Part shown: one piece after another, positions 34,270 through 43,052 of the stretch
How positions within the stretch are numbered: position 1 is the first letter of the stretch
Layout: each line of letters opens with the position of its first letter
NCBI RefSeq assembly: GCF_002902965.1
Contig: NZ_CP026106.1
Location: 2,480,001 to 2,544,000 of the forward strand
Source of the DNA: Paraburkholderia hospita
GTDB taxonomy: Bacteria; Pseudomonadota; Gammaproteobacteria; Burkholderiales; Burkholderiaceae
Reading direction: 5' to 3'
Length of the DNA: 64,000 bases
Notes under the pieces: generated by a model
What the model saw: only the letters and a program-made list of their open reading frames with translations
Database searches by the model: none
Told to the model about the DNA's origin: nothing
Program-made: the position numbers and the translations under genes

Positions 34270-35926
34270 TCCGCTGGGAGCCGCGGTTGCCGATCTGAAG
34301 CGGCGCAAACTGCTCAAGGGCGCCGGCGCGCTGCTTGCGGGCGCGGCGACGCCGTTCATGTTTACGGGCGAAGCCTGGGCCACGACGGAAACGACGCCCA
34401 TCACGCTGAACGGCGCGAAACGCGGCGGCACGCTCACGGCCGTCATCCACCCGGAGCCGCCGACGCTCGCGTTCTTCGTCAACTCCGCGACCATGATCGG
34501 CGCGGTGGCGAGCAAGATTTTCGATGGCCTTATCGAGTACGGTCCCGATCTGAAGCCGCGTGCGCAGCTCGCCGAGAGCTGGAACGTATCGCCAGACGGC
34601 CTGACATGGACCTTCAAACTGCGCCAGAACGTGCTGTGGCACGACGGGCAGCCCTTTACCTCCGCCGACGTGAAATTCTCGGCCGAGGAAGTGTGGCTCA
34701 AGATCAGCCCGGCGTCGCGGCGCGTGCTGCAATACCTGACGAAGATTGACACGCCGGACGCGCATACGGTCGTACTGCATCTGTCGAAATCGACGCCCGC
34801 GACGTTCGGCATTCTCGATTCGCTGGGCACGCCGATTCTGCCGAAGCATCTCTACGAGAACACGGACATCCGCAACAATCCGTACAACAACAAGCCAGTC
34901 GGCACCGGTCCGTTCAAGTTTACGGAATGGGCGCGCGGCGACCGCATCGTGCTCGATCGAAACGAGAAGTACTGGGCGCCGGGTCAGCCCTATCTGGACC
35001 GCATCACATGGAAGATCACGCCGGACGTCTCGGGCCGCGCCACCGCGCTCGAAACGGGCGCGGCGCAATACGGCGAACGCAACCCGGTGACCTTCGCCGA
35101 TGCCGACCGCCTTGCGAAGCTGCCCAATCTCATCGTCTCGCGCGAGGGCTATAACGGCTACGCGGCGTGGCTCTGGCTCGAACCCAATCTGCGTGATCCG
35201 ATCCTCGGCAAACTCGAAGTGCGTCAGGCCATCGCGCATGCGATCAATCGCGACGTGCTGGTCAAGACCGTCTGGGGCGGCTATGCGGTGCCCGCGACGG
35301 GGCCGGAGTCGTCGCTCGTCAAGTCGTTCTACACACCGGATACGCAGCAATATGCGTACGATCCCAAGCGCGCCGAGGCACTGCTCGACAAAGCCGGCTT
35401 CCCGAAGAAAGCGGACGGCTGGCGCTTCAAGCTCGATCACGATTTCATCCCGTATGGCGACGACTATCGCCGCACGGGCGAATTCGTGCGTCAGGCGCTG
35501 CGCCGCGTCGGCATCGACGTCAATCTGCGCGGGCAGGATCTGCCGACCTGGATCAAGAACGTCTTCACCGACTACAACTTCCAGCTCATCAGTAGCTGGG
35601 GCACGGACGGCCTCGATCCGCAGATCGGCATCGAGCAGCACTACTGGTCGAAAGCGGCTTCCAATGGCACGCCGTGGTTCAACGCCTCCGGCTACGCGAG
35701 CCCCGAAATGGACCGCGTGATCGAAGCCGCACAGACGGAAACCGATCCGGCCAAACGGCGCGACCTGTACGTCCAGTTGCAGAAGATCGCGCAGCGCGAC
35801 CTGTCGCTCATCAATCTGTTCGAGTTTCGCTGGTTCGGCGTATGGGCGAAAAACCTGCGCAACGTCACCGACACCGCCAGCCATTCGCGCGCCAACTTCG
35901 CGCGAGTCTGGTTCGACAAGGCGTAA
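34211..35926 (+). CDS. ABC transporter substrate-binding protein, family 5, Tat-exported
   Basis: About 571 residues. The start is GTG 34211 (AAGGA upstream) or TTG two codons earlier. A twin-arginine signal (LKRRKLLKGAGALLAGAATP) near residues 30-50 directs folded export. The family 5 core follows: ITLNGAKRGGTLTAVIHPEPPTL, EYGPDLKPRAQLAESWNVSPDGLTWTFKLR, the SBP_bac_5 signature DGQPFTSADVKFS, VRQAIAHAINRDVL and YDPKRAEALLDKAGFP. The ligand is unknown; context suggests a sulfur compound. Its beginning lies inside the ATPase gene, an unusually long overlap that implies coupled translation. Confidence 0.92.
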   Translation: MTFKSKQQPPSTSTLLFRDDPLGAAVADLKRRKLLKGAGALLAGAATPFMFTGEAWATTETTPITLNGAKRGGTLTAVIHPEPPTLAFFVNSATMIGAVASKIFDGLIEYGPDLKPRAQLAESWNVSPDGLTWTFKLRQNVLWHDGQPFTSADVKFSAEEVWLKISPASRRVLQYLTKIDTPDAHTVVLHLSKSTPATFGILDSLGTPILPKHLYENTDIRNNPYNNKPVGTGPFKFTEWARGDRIVLDRNEKYWAPGQPYLDRITWKITPDVSGRATALETGAAQYGERNPVTFADADRLAKLPNLIVSREGYNGYAAWLWLEPNLRDPILGKLEVRQAIAHAINRDVLVKTVWGGYAVPATGPESSLVKSFYTPDTQQYAYDPKRAEALLDKAGFPKKADGWRFKLDHDFIPYGDDYRRTGEFVRQALRRVGIDVNLRGQDLPTWIKNVFTDYNFQLISSWGTDGLDPQIGIEQHYWSKAASNGTPWFNASGYASPEMDRVIEAAQTETDPAKRRDLYVQLQKIAQRDLSLINLFEFRWFGVWAKNLRNVTDTASHSRANFARVWFDKA

Positions 35927-35931
35927 TCATC

Positions 35932-36924
35932 ATGCAGCTCACATCGGCGCTCGCTTCGCGCAAGATCGGGCGCAGGCTGATTCAGCTCGTGCTCGTGCTG
36001 CTCGGCACTACCGTGCTCAACTTCGTGCTGCTCAAGCTGATGCCCGGCGATCTCGTCGATGTCATCGCGAGCGAGAGCGGCAACGTGTCGCCGCAATACG
36101 TGGCGCAGTTGCGCGAAGCATATGGTTTGAATCAGAGCGTCGTGTGGCAGTTGCTGCATTATGTCGAGCATGCGGTGCGGCTCGATCTCGGCTTCTCGTT
36201 TCGCTTCGGCGAACCCGTAGCGACGCTGATTTTCGCCCGTCTGCCCGCCACGCTCGCGCTGATCGGCACGGCCCTGCTGGTTTCCGTGAGCCTTGGGCTG
36301 CTGCTCGGCGTGCTGGCCGCGCGCCGTCCGCATGGTTTCGTCGACATGCTCGTATCCACGCTCGCGACCCTCGGCTATTCGGCGCCGATGTTCTGGACCG
36401 CGCTGATGCTGATCGTGATCTTCGGCGTGCATCTCGAATGGCTGCCGATCGGTGGTGTCGCCGACACCAACGTCGCGCATCACGGCGTCGCGTTGCTGCT
36501 CGATCATCTGCGCCACCTCGTGCTGCCTGCTGCGACGCTCGTACTGTATTACGTGGCCATCTTCGCGCGCCTCGCGCGGGCCTCGATGATCGAGACGCTG
36601 CAGGAAGACTTCATCCGCACTGCGCGCGCGAAAGGCGGACGGCCCTGGTATGTGACGACGCGTCACGCGGTGCGCCATGCAGTCCTGCCCGTGCTGACGA
36701 TGCTCGGTCTGCAAGGCAGCGCGCTGATCGGCGGCTCGGTGATCGTGGAGACGGTGTTCGGCTGGCCGGGGCTCGGACAGTTGTCGTTCGAAGCCATCAA
36801 AAGCCGCGACGTCAATTTGCTGGTCGGCGTGCTGCTGCTTTCCGCGTTTCTGGTGGTCCTGCTCAATCTGATCGTCGATCTGCTCTACGGGCTGGTCGAT
36901 CCGCGTACGAGGTCGCGTCGATGA
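35932..36924 (+). CDS. ABC transporter permease, DppB type
   Basis: A 330-residue permease with six membrane segments. The first helix is IQLVLVLLGTTVLNFVLLKLMPGD; the DppB motif of conserved ARAKGGRPWYVTTRHAVRHAVLPVLTMLG is the ATPase-contact loop. VETVFGWPGLGQLSFEAIKSRD follows, and the protein ends in DLLYGLVDPRTR. It pairs with the DppC-type permease that overlaps it (ATGA at 36921-36924) and starts 5 bases after the binding-protein stop. Confidence 0.93.
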   Translation: MQLTSALASRKIGRRLIQLVLVLLGTTVLNFVLLKLMPGDLVDVIASESGNVSPQYVAQLREAYGLNQSVVWQLLHYVEHAVRLDLGFSFRFGEPVATLIFARLPATLALIGTALLVSVSLGLLLGVLAARRPHGFVDMLVSTLATLGYSAPMFWTALMLIVIFGVHLEWLPIGGVADTNVAHHGVALLLDHLRHLVLPAATLVLYYVAIFARLARASMIETLQEDFIRTARAKGGRPWYVTTRHAVRHAVLPVLTMLGLQGSALIGGSVIVETVFGWPGLGQLSFEAIKSRDVNLLVGVLLLSAFLVVLLNLIVDLLYGLVDPRTRSRR

Positions 36925-37799
36925 AACTGCTCCATTTCCTGCGCCAGCCGTCCGCGCTGGTCGGCGTGATCCTGCTCGCGCTGGCGCTGTTCGCGGCGCT
37001 ATCGGCCAACTGGCTCTTCCCCGGCGATCCGCTCGATATGGTCGCCGCACCCTATCAATGGCCCGGCGCCGACCACGCCTATCCGCTCGGCACCGACCTG
37101 ATGGGACGCGATCTGCTCGCCGGGCTGTTTCATGGTGCGGGCGTGTCCCTCTACGTGGGGACGACGGTCGCGCTCATCGCGCTCGTGCTGGGCGTGCTGA
37201 TCGGCGGCGTCGCGGGCTACTTCGGCGGCATCATCGACCAGACGCTGATGGCGATCACCGAATTCTTCCAGACCGTGCCGCCGTTTCTGCTCGCCATCAT
37301 CCTCGTCGCCATTCTCACGCCCTCGCTTTCGACCATCGTGTTCGCGCTCGGCGTCACGGCGTGGCCGAGCATCGCGCGGCTCACGCGCGGCGAGTTCATC
37401 GTGTTGCGCGAGCGTGAGTTCGTCAGCGCTAGCGTGGCGCTTGGGGCAAGCGACGCGCATCTGATCTTCATCGAGATTCTGCCCAACGCGCTCACGCCGA
37501 TCCTCGTTTCCACCGCGCTACTCGTCGCCAATGCGATCCTGTCCGAAGCGGCGCTGTCGTTTCTCGGGCTCGGCGATCCGAACGTCGTGAGCTGGGGTTC
37601 GATGGTCGGCACCGGGCGCGAAGCGCTGCGTACTGCGTGGTACATGATCGCGGTGCCCGGCTCGGCGATCGCGCTGACAGTACTGGCGCTCAATCTGCTG
37701 AGCGATGCGTTGCACGCCACGTTCAATCCGCGGCTATCCAGAAACCGCCGCGCCGACGCAGCATCTGCGCAAGAAGCGGTCGAAGCGCTGCGGCCCTGA
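36921..37799 (+). CDS. ABC transporter permease, DppC type
   Basis: A 292-residue permease. It opens with the DppC N-terminal domain (PSALVGVILLALALFAALSANWLFPGDPL), then YPLGTDLMGRDLLAGLFHGAGVSLYVG, which is the DppC hallmark. The EAA-like cytoplasmic loop is SASVALGASDAHLIFIEILPN, followed by LSEAALSFLGLGDPNVVSWGSMV. The last gene of the monooxygenase/transporter operon; the second MetQ-like gene converges on it 43 bases away. Confidence 0.93.
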   Translation: MKLLHFLRQPSALVGVILLALALFAALSANWLFPGDPLDMVAAPYQWPGADHAYPLGTDLMGRDLLAGLFHGAGVSLYVGTTVALIALVLGVLIGGVAGYFGGIIDQTLMAITEFFQTVPPFLLAIILVAILTPSLSTIVFALGVTAWPSIARLTRGEFIVLREREFVSASVALGASDAHLIFIEILPNALTPILVSTALLVANAILSEAALSFLGLGDPNVVSWGSMVGTGREALRTAWYMIAVPGSAIALTVLALNLLSDALHATFNPRLSRNRRADAASAQEAVEALRP

Positions 37800-37842
37800 A
37801 TGCGCCCCCTCCGATCCACGCACAAGGCCACGCCCGCCCGCA

Positions 37843-38655
37843 TCACTCCGACGGCTTCGAGAATCCCGCAAAACGCTGATCGATCACGCGCCTGAATTCC
37901 GCCGATTTATAGGCGTTCGCGATGTCCGTCACATACGGCTTGTTCAGGTCGGCCGTGCGCACCGCGACGAGGTTCAGGTAATACGGCGGAATCTTCTCGA
38001 GCAGCAGGGCATCCGTGAGTTTGAAGCCGGCTGCGAGCGCGAAGTTGCCGTTCACGAAGGCGTAGTCGACGTCATCCAGAGAACGTGGCAACTGCGCGGC
38101 CTCGAGCGGCACGAGCTTGATGTTGTGCGGATTGGACGCGATATCGCGCTCCGACGACTTCACGGGATCGATGCCCGCCTTGAGCGTCACCCAGCCGAGC
38201 TGCTGCAGCAGAATGATTGCGCGCGCCTGGTTGGTGACGTCGTTCGGCAAAGACACGGTCGCGCCGTCCTTCAGCTCGTCGAGACGCTTGTGCTTGTGAC
38301 TGTATAGCCCGATGGGCGCTGTCGGCACCTTCACGAGTTCCGACAACGCAAGCTTGTGATCGGCCGAGAACTTCTTCAGATACACCTCGTGCTGGAATGC
38401 GTTGGCGTCGAGCGCGCCGTCGGCGAGCGCGAGATTCGGCTGAACATAGTCGCTGAACTCGACGATCGTCACCTTGTAGCCTTCCTTCTCCAACTGCGGC
38501 TTGATACCGTAGCGAATCTGGTCCGAGTAGGGACCGGCTGTCGCGCCGAAGCGGATCTCGGGCTTGCCCGGATCCGCGGCGTACGCATGAGATGCGAGCA
38601 CTGCGCTGATCGCGACGGCCAGCAGGCTGGCTCCCAATGGACGAAACGTTTTCAT
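37843..38655 (-). CDS. MetQ/NlpA family substrate-binding protein (non-lipidated)
   Basis: A 270-residue periplasmic protein. The signal peptide MKTFRPLGASLLAVAISAVLASHAYA has no lipobox, and CGAAAGGAGAG precedes the ATG. The core reads IRFGATAGPYSDQIRYGIKPQLEKEG, DGALDANAFQHEVYLKKF, YSHKHKRLDELKDGATVSLPND, ARAIILLQQLGWVTLK and VDYAFVNGNFALAAGFKLTDALLLE. It has the same architecture as the protein at 30167-30985, though the two have diverged, and again lacks metNI nearby. The pair flanks the monooxygenase/ABC operon. Confidence 0.92.
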   Translation of the reverse strand: MKTFRPLGASLLAVAISAVLASHAYAADPGKPEIRFGATAGPYSDQIRYGIKPQLEKEGYKVTIVEFSDYVQPNLALADGALDANAFQHEVYLKKFSADHKLALSELVKVPTAPIGLYSHKHKRLDELKDGATVSLPNDVTNQARAIILLQQLGWVTLKAGIDPVKSSERDIASNPHNIKLVPLEAAQLPRSLDDVDYAFVNGNFALAAGFKLTDALLLEKIPPYYLNLVAVRTADLNKPYVTDIANAYKSAEFRRVIDQRFAGFSKPSE

Positions 38656-39023
38656 CTGGCTCTCCTTTCGCGCTTCGCGCCTGCATGGACGCGAAGCAAT
38701 TGCCGTAGCAGTTGTTATTCGTGATGCGCCACAAGCTTACGAATCGGTTAGCCAAAGCCAAACCAATGAATCAATCTATGTTTTTCTGGATTAGCGTCTT
38801 AGCCCAATGCTGTCCCGGGCGGACTCATGCCCAACGCGAAAGATGAAGATGCTGGTGGATGTCTGTCAGCAGACCAACGTCGCGTCCACGTTTCTGATCG
38901 GCTAGCACGGTGTGAAATTGCCGACGTGGAAAGGTGTGCCGCAACGTTGAGGCACTTCCGGCGTTGGTTCGCCCCGTGGCCGGACGAGTACTCCGTGCGC
39001 TTAAGCGTAGCGCCCCTGAAACC
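38656..39023. other. Gene-free stretch
   Basis: The 368 bases upstream of the second MetQ-like gene hold AT-rich sequence at 38700-38800, probably its promoter. No further frame is supported. Confidence 0.4.
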
Positions 39024-39359
39024 TCAGCGGCGCACGAGCATGGCAAGCGAACGATGCGCATCGAGTTCCCTGTCATAGCCTGTAAGCGGACCATCTACGC
39101 GGCGTATCAAACGCGGCGTGGCTACCGTCGTTGCCTCCGAGAGCACCGTCGAACTGGACATCGGTGTGGTGCCCGTCAAACAGTAGCCAACATCGCGCCG
39201 CGCGTTAGCCCAGGTGCGCACCTTACCTGCGTCAATCAGCGTGGCGAGCGCGGCTTCCACTGTCTTCTCCGATACGCCGAACAGACGGGCGAAGGTTACG
39301 GCGGTATAGACTCGGTTGTGTCGCATTTTCAGCATCAAGCTATCGATCAGCGGATTCAT
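39024..39359 (-). CDS. Small winged-helix-like protein of unknown function
   Basis: From ATG 39359 the product is 111 residues. The first 60 residues look like a helix-turn-helix fold (HNRVYTAVTFARLFGVSEKTVEAALATLIDAGKVRTWANA), similar to small DNA-binding proteins that prepare a promoter-proximal site. The tail is Thr/Ser- and Arg-rich. The frame continues upstream to 39416 without ribosome binding site evidence for either start. It is isolated, and its target is unknown. Confidence 0.55.
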   Translation of the reverse strand: MNPLIDSLMLKMRHNRVYTAVTFARLFGVSEKTVEAALATLIDAGKVRTWANARRDVGYCLTGTTPMSSSTVLSEATTVATPRLIRRVDGPLTGYDRELDAHRSLAMLVRR

Positions 39360-39537
39360 GCTCATAAAGGTCAACCCCGACAGTTTCGGAATGAACGCCG
39401 TGCGCTGAACTTGCACGCGGCCCGAGTGGAAGCATGGCAGGGTCTACAAAATCCTGGAAAGACCGAGTTTCGATATCGTTATGAAATGCCAGCACGTCGT
39501 CATAGGAGCATGGGCCCGATCGGCCCAGGAAGGCTGT

Positions 39538-39630
39538 ATGAAGTTCGTTTTCGTAGTCGCCGCGATTATGGTAGTTGCTCTTGCGGCTCGGTGGTGTATG
39601 TACCGGTTGAGTTTCAGCAACGCGGACTGA
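39538..39630 (+). CDS. 30-residue hydrophobic small protein
   Basis: ATG 39538, AGGAAGG 7 bases upstream, and TGA 39628-39630 define a 30-residue peptide. It is a single hydrophobic segment (FVFVVAAIMVVALAAR) with one Cys (WCMYR) and a short polar end (LSFSNAD). It could be a small inner-membrane protein or a regulatory leader peptide. It is supported by the ribosome binding site and the hydrophobic pattern. Confidence 0.5.
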   Translation: MKFVFVVAAIMVVALAARWCMYRLSFSNAD

Positions 39631-39981
39631 GCCGGCGCGCGATTCCGCCATCGACTCGGGCGACCGAAGTTCCGTTTGTGGACGACAACTTTAGGTCCCT
39701 GCAGGGACGTACGGCCGGATTCCGGCACTGTATGGATCCGGCGCCTTTCGCGCGTCGAGCCATCAACTCTTAAAGCCAGATGCCCTGAGGAACAGTTTTG
39801 GTCCGTGCATAGCGCATACATGACGGTCAAAAAGGCGTCATCGCTCGCCGCGCGACACCTTTTCCTCTGATTCATAAGTGTTTGTCCATCCCGGAAATTC
39901 GTATGCGACGCCACAGCGCCTAGAGTAGACGTGTGAGTCCGATTGCCCGCAAACACCACTCAATTGCTTTGGAGGTTTTAG
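39631..39981. other. Gene-free stretch upstream of the catalase
   Basis: The 351 bases carry the catalase promoter region and its GGAGG site at 39970-39974. I find no frame with a family match. Confidence 0.4.
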
Positions 39982-40941
39982 ATGAATCATGCATCGGAGG
40001 AAAGCCTCTCAGCCCACGAATCGACCGACGGCAACTATGCCTCCCTCGCGAGCGAGATTGTCGACATTTTCTACAAGATCTACGGTACCCATCCGGGCTT
40101 TCGCGTCAACCACGCGAAAGGCATCGTCGCGGAAGGCAGCTTTGTCGCCACGCCCGCTGCGGCGGCTTTGAGCCACGCCGCGCTCTTCGACGGCAGCAGC
40201 ATTCCCTTCACCGTGCGCTTTTCGAACGACGGTGGCTTTCCGGCCATCCCGGACGGTGCCCCAGGCAACATCAAGGGAATGGCCGTCAAGTTCCATCTGC
40301 CTGGCGGGGCCGAAGTCAATATCGTGATGCTGGCGGTGAAGACCTTCCCGATGGCGACCGGCGAGGGGTTTCGCGATCTGCTGGCGGCCATCAGCGAGAG
40401 TCCCGAAGATGCACCGAAGCCGACGAAGCTGGATGAATTCGCGGCCAGCCACCCGACCGTTCCTGCGGCCTTCAATACTGCGGGCACGCCGGACAGTTTT
40501 GCGCACGAGGAATATCGTGGCCTCAACGCCTTTATCTTCGTCGACAAGGCCGGGCGCAGGCAGGCGGTGCGCTACATCATGAAGCCGGAAGAACTCGTGT
40601 ATCTGACGGCTGACGAGGCCGCCAGACAACCGCTCGATTTTCTTGTCGACGACCTGCCGCAGCGCATTGCGAACAGGCCGGTCGAATTTCACTTCACCGC
40701 CCAGCTTGCCGAACCCGGCGACCAGACCAAAGATCCAAGCCAGCCCTGGCCCAATGATCGTCAGGTGGTGGACCTGGGCGTATTGACAGTTCACAAGGTC
40801 CGTGACGACAGCCGGGAAGTGCAGAAGGATTTGCTGTTCCTGCCGACCGACCTGATCGACGGAATTGAGCTCTCCGACGACAGGATGCCCGTGATCAGGT
40901 CCGAGGTATATGGGGTGGCGTTCGCGCGACGCAGCCGATGA
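39982..40941 (+). CDS. Small catalase-family heme peroxidase (SrpA-like)
   Basis: A 319-residue catalase-related protein, about 60% of the length of true clade 3 catalases and typical of the SrpA branch. The distal His is in FRVNHAKGIVAEGSF (His44). The core continues with VRFSNDGGFPAIPDGAPGNIKGMAVKFHL, then DEFAASHPTVPAAFNTAGTPDSF. The proximal heme ligand is Tyr310 in RSEVYGVAFARR. There is no signal peptide, so it is cytoplasmic. These proteins use peroxides, with the physiological substrate uncertain. It lies near a bufferin-like operon, consistent with a stress-linked neighbourhood. Confidence 0.92.
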   Translation: MNHASEESLSAHESTDGNYASLASEIVDIFYKIYGTHPGFRVNHAKGIVAEGSFVATPAAAALSHAALFDGSSIPFTVRFSNDGGFPAIPDGAPGNIKGMAVKFHLPGGAEVNIVMLAVKTFPMATGEGFRDLLAAISESPEDAPKPTKLDEFAASHPTVPAAFNTAGTPDSFAHEEYRGLNAFIFVDKAGRRQAVRYIMKPEELVYLTADEAARQPLDFLVDDLPQRIANRPVEFHFTAQLAEPGDQTKDPSQPWPNDRQVVDLGVLTVHKVRDDSREVQKDLLFLPTDLIDGIELSDDRMPVIRSEVYGVAFARRSR

Positions 40942-41169
40942 GCGCACGCGGGGCTCGACGTGCCCGCGTTTCAGGCAGACATGGCTGGGCCGCGTCGTGC
41001 CTGGGCGACATCGAACGCGGTCTGGCACACGCACTACCATGTGCAACCTGCTCTGACGAACGATTCGATGGAGACGCCCCGGGCTCTATATAGGCAAGCA
41101 TCGTAAAACTATGATCGCGCTCCGGCGTGCCCGCTGGCAGTATCGCGCCGATTGCCGCGTGCCCGGAGA

Positions 41170-41466
41170 TCACAAGCGCACTCGCTTCCAGACCAGATTC
41201 CATTCCGGCCAGTGATGTCCGACGGCGAGCAGCGACTCGATCTGGTCCTAATGCAGCACTGCGACGCTCGTCAGAACAGGCAACAGCATCATTTCCAGAA
41301 AGCTAAGCACATGTTGCTCGACGGGGAAAACGGTTCGCATGCTCGTCGCGAAGTTCACATCCCATAGCGCCGTTGCCTCGTGCAGCAGGAACGCAACGAT
41401 CATCGCGACGAGCACAAGCGCATTAATCTCAGCGAAGAGCGCAACGAGCAGCGGAACGCGTTCCCG
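41170..41466 (-). pseudogene. Membrane protein gene broken by a nonsense codon
   Basis: Reading leftward from 41466 the frame gives a clear membrane protein: RERVPLLVALFAEINALVLV, then MIVAFLLHEATALWDVNFAT and a second hydrophobic stretch up to VAVLH. TAG at 41250-41248 then interrupts it. The same frame goes on as DQIESLLAVGHHWPEWNLVW and stops at 41170. A TGG to TAG change at the interruption would restore the frame. An in-frame stop also lies upstream of 41466, so the N-terminus is also lost. The function of the parent protein is unknown to me. Confidence 0.65.
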
Positions 41467-41713
41467 TTTGCAGCAATGCGCTCCTGCCTTCCCAACTCAA
41501 CGGTCTTCGCGCACCACGCGCAATCCAGTACCAAACGGGACAAGCCTGTGCAATCTCCAGCGACGTCATCTCCGTATGCTGGCTATGCAGCGGCACTTCA
41601 TCGGTCGCCCATCGCACGGGCCCGGCCGCGGGCAGTGTGCGTATCGCACGCACCGGCACCCGCTGGCTCGCGATGTCGTGATAGCTGTTCCCTCTTAATG
41701 TTGGAGAAACCGT

Positions 41714-42046
41714 ATGAGCGATTACAAAACCACAACTCTCGTCGTTGGTGCATTCGCCACCGCCCTCGCTGCACTGACGGCTGCCTCCGCGAGCGCAGAA
41801 GAATTCACTGCCGCCCAGAAGAAGATTCAGGCGGAGCACACAGTGCTCGTCAAATCGGGCAAGGTCGAACCCTGTTTCGGCACGGCGCTCAAGGGGCAAA
41901 ACGATTGCTACGCGGGCGCAGGTACGACCTGTGCCGGGACGAGCACGACCGACAATCAAGGAAACGCATTCAAGCTGGTGCCCAAGGGAACCTGCACAAC
42001 CATGTCTACGCCGAACGGCCCTGGAAGCCTGTCTCCCAAGGCCTGA
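41714..42046 (+). CDS. DUF2282 family precursor peptide (bufferin BufA1 / GigA-like)
   Basis: A 110-residue exported precursor; GGAG precedes ATG 41714. The signal peptide runs to ASA at about residue 28. The DUF2282 core has four Cys in the family pattern: [24 protein letters not shown] and PKGTC (Cys54, 65, 73, 94). In bufferins such Cys are modified by the partner DUF692 oxygenase, and the product binds copper in the periplasm. It is the first gene of a tight operon with the DUF692, unknown, DUF2063 and DoxX genes, the layout of gig/bufferin loci. The His often found before the third Cys is Thr here. Confidence 0.85.
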   Translation: MSDYKTTTLVVGAFATALAALTAASASAEEFTAAQKKIQAEHTVLVKSGKVEPCFGTALKGQNDCYAGAGTTCAGTSTTDNQGNAFKLVPKGTCTTMSTPNGPGSLSPKA

Positions 42047-42110
42047 TATCGACATGTGGTCAGGCCGCGTAAGCCTGGCCACGCAGTTCTCTCTGGAACA
42101 ATGCCCGGAT

Positions 42111-43052
42111 ATGTCAGAGTCACTCTCGCCCAATGCTCGATGCCGCCTGCCGACGCGCACCGGGGTTGGGCTCAAGGCCGAACATTACAGAGCAGTCCTC
42201 GAATCGCGGCCGGATATCGGCTTTTTCGAGGTGCACGCGGAAAACTACATGGGTGCAGGTGGCCCGCCGCATCGATTCCTGTCGGCGATACGCGAGTCCT
42301 ACCCTCTGTCCATTCATGGCGTCGGGTTGTCCATAGGCGCGGACCGACCTCTGGACCGGGATCACCTGCTACGGCTGAAAAGACTCATCGCCCGATATCA
42401 GCCCGCGCTGTTTTCGGAGCACCTTGCCTGGTCCGGTCACGACTGCGGTTTTCTCAACGATCTGCTTCCCGTTCCCTACACTGCGCAAAGCCTGACTTGC
42501 ATCGTCGATCACGTAGACGAACTACAGGAAGTACTCGGGCGGCAGATCTTGCTTGAGAACCCATCGACCTATCTGGCGTTCGAAGAAAGTACGTACCCGG
42601 AGACCGGCTTCATTGCCGAAGTCGCGCGGCGAACGGGATGCGGTCTCCTTCTTGACGTCAACAACGTGTATCTCGCGTCGATCAATCAACAATGGGACCC
42701 GCTCACGTATATCGATGCGTACCCGCTCGCGGCCGTGCAGGAGATTCATCTCGCCGGCCACGCGCAGGAGGCGGACGAACGGCGTCGCCCGCTGCTCATC
42801 GATACGCACGACCGTCACATTGCACGCGTTGTATGGGACCTCTTCGCATACGCAATCGGCAAGACCGGTCCGATGCCAACGCTGATCGAATGGGACGCAA
42901 ACGTGCCCGACTGGCCAACCCTCGCAGCAGAAGCAGAGCTGTCCGACACGATTATCAAGGCCGCCACGCGCCCAGCAACGGTCGAAATGGCGACAGCGCT
43001 GCCCTCGCTCACTGTACGGCAGCGCAATTCAGCGGGAATACCAACGCTATGA
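42111..43052 (+). CDS. DUF692 multinuclear iron oxygenase (MNIO, BufB-like)
   Basis: A 313-residue TIM-barrel protein of the DUF692 family. The iron ligands are visible in order: FFEVHAENYM, IHGVGLSIG (His69), SEHLAWSGH (Glu103, His104), LENPSTY (Glu149), LDVNNVY (Asp182, Asn184), HLAGHA (His213, His217) and DTHDRH (Asp231, His233). MNIO enzymes oxidise Cys of ribosomal peptides with O2, here presumably the DUF2282 peptide just upstream. I chose ATG 42111. In-frame ATG 42054 would make it 8 bases from the precursor stop but adds a tail outside the family. The stop overlaps the next gene (ATGA). Confidence 0.9.
   Translation: MSESLSPNARCRLPTRTGVGLKAEHYRAVLESRPDIGFFEVHAENYMGAGGPPHRFLSAIRESYPLSIHGVGLSIGADRPLDRDHLLRLKRLIARYQPALFSEHLAWSGHDCGFLNDLLPVPYTAQSLTCIVDHVDELQEVLGRQILLENPSTYLAFEESTYPETGFIAEVARRTGCGLLLDVNNVYLASINQQWDPLTYIDAYPLAAVQEIHLAGHAQEADERRRPLLIDTHDRHIARVVWDLFAYAIGKTGPMPTLIEWDANVPDWPTLAAEAELSDTIIKAATRPATVEMATALPSLTVRQRNSAGIPTL

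Noticed and set aside
34019..35884. 621-residue frame on the minus strand
   Set aside because: It is antisense to the binding-protein gene; no ribosome binding site or family.
39444..39959. 171-residue minus-strand frame before the catalase
   Set aside because: Composition is shadow-like and it runs across the small ORF and the catalase promoter region.
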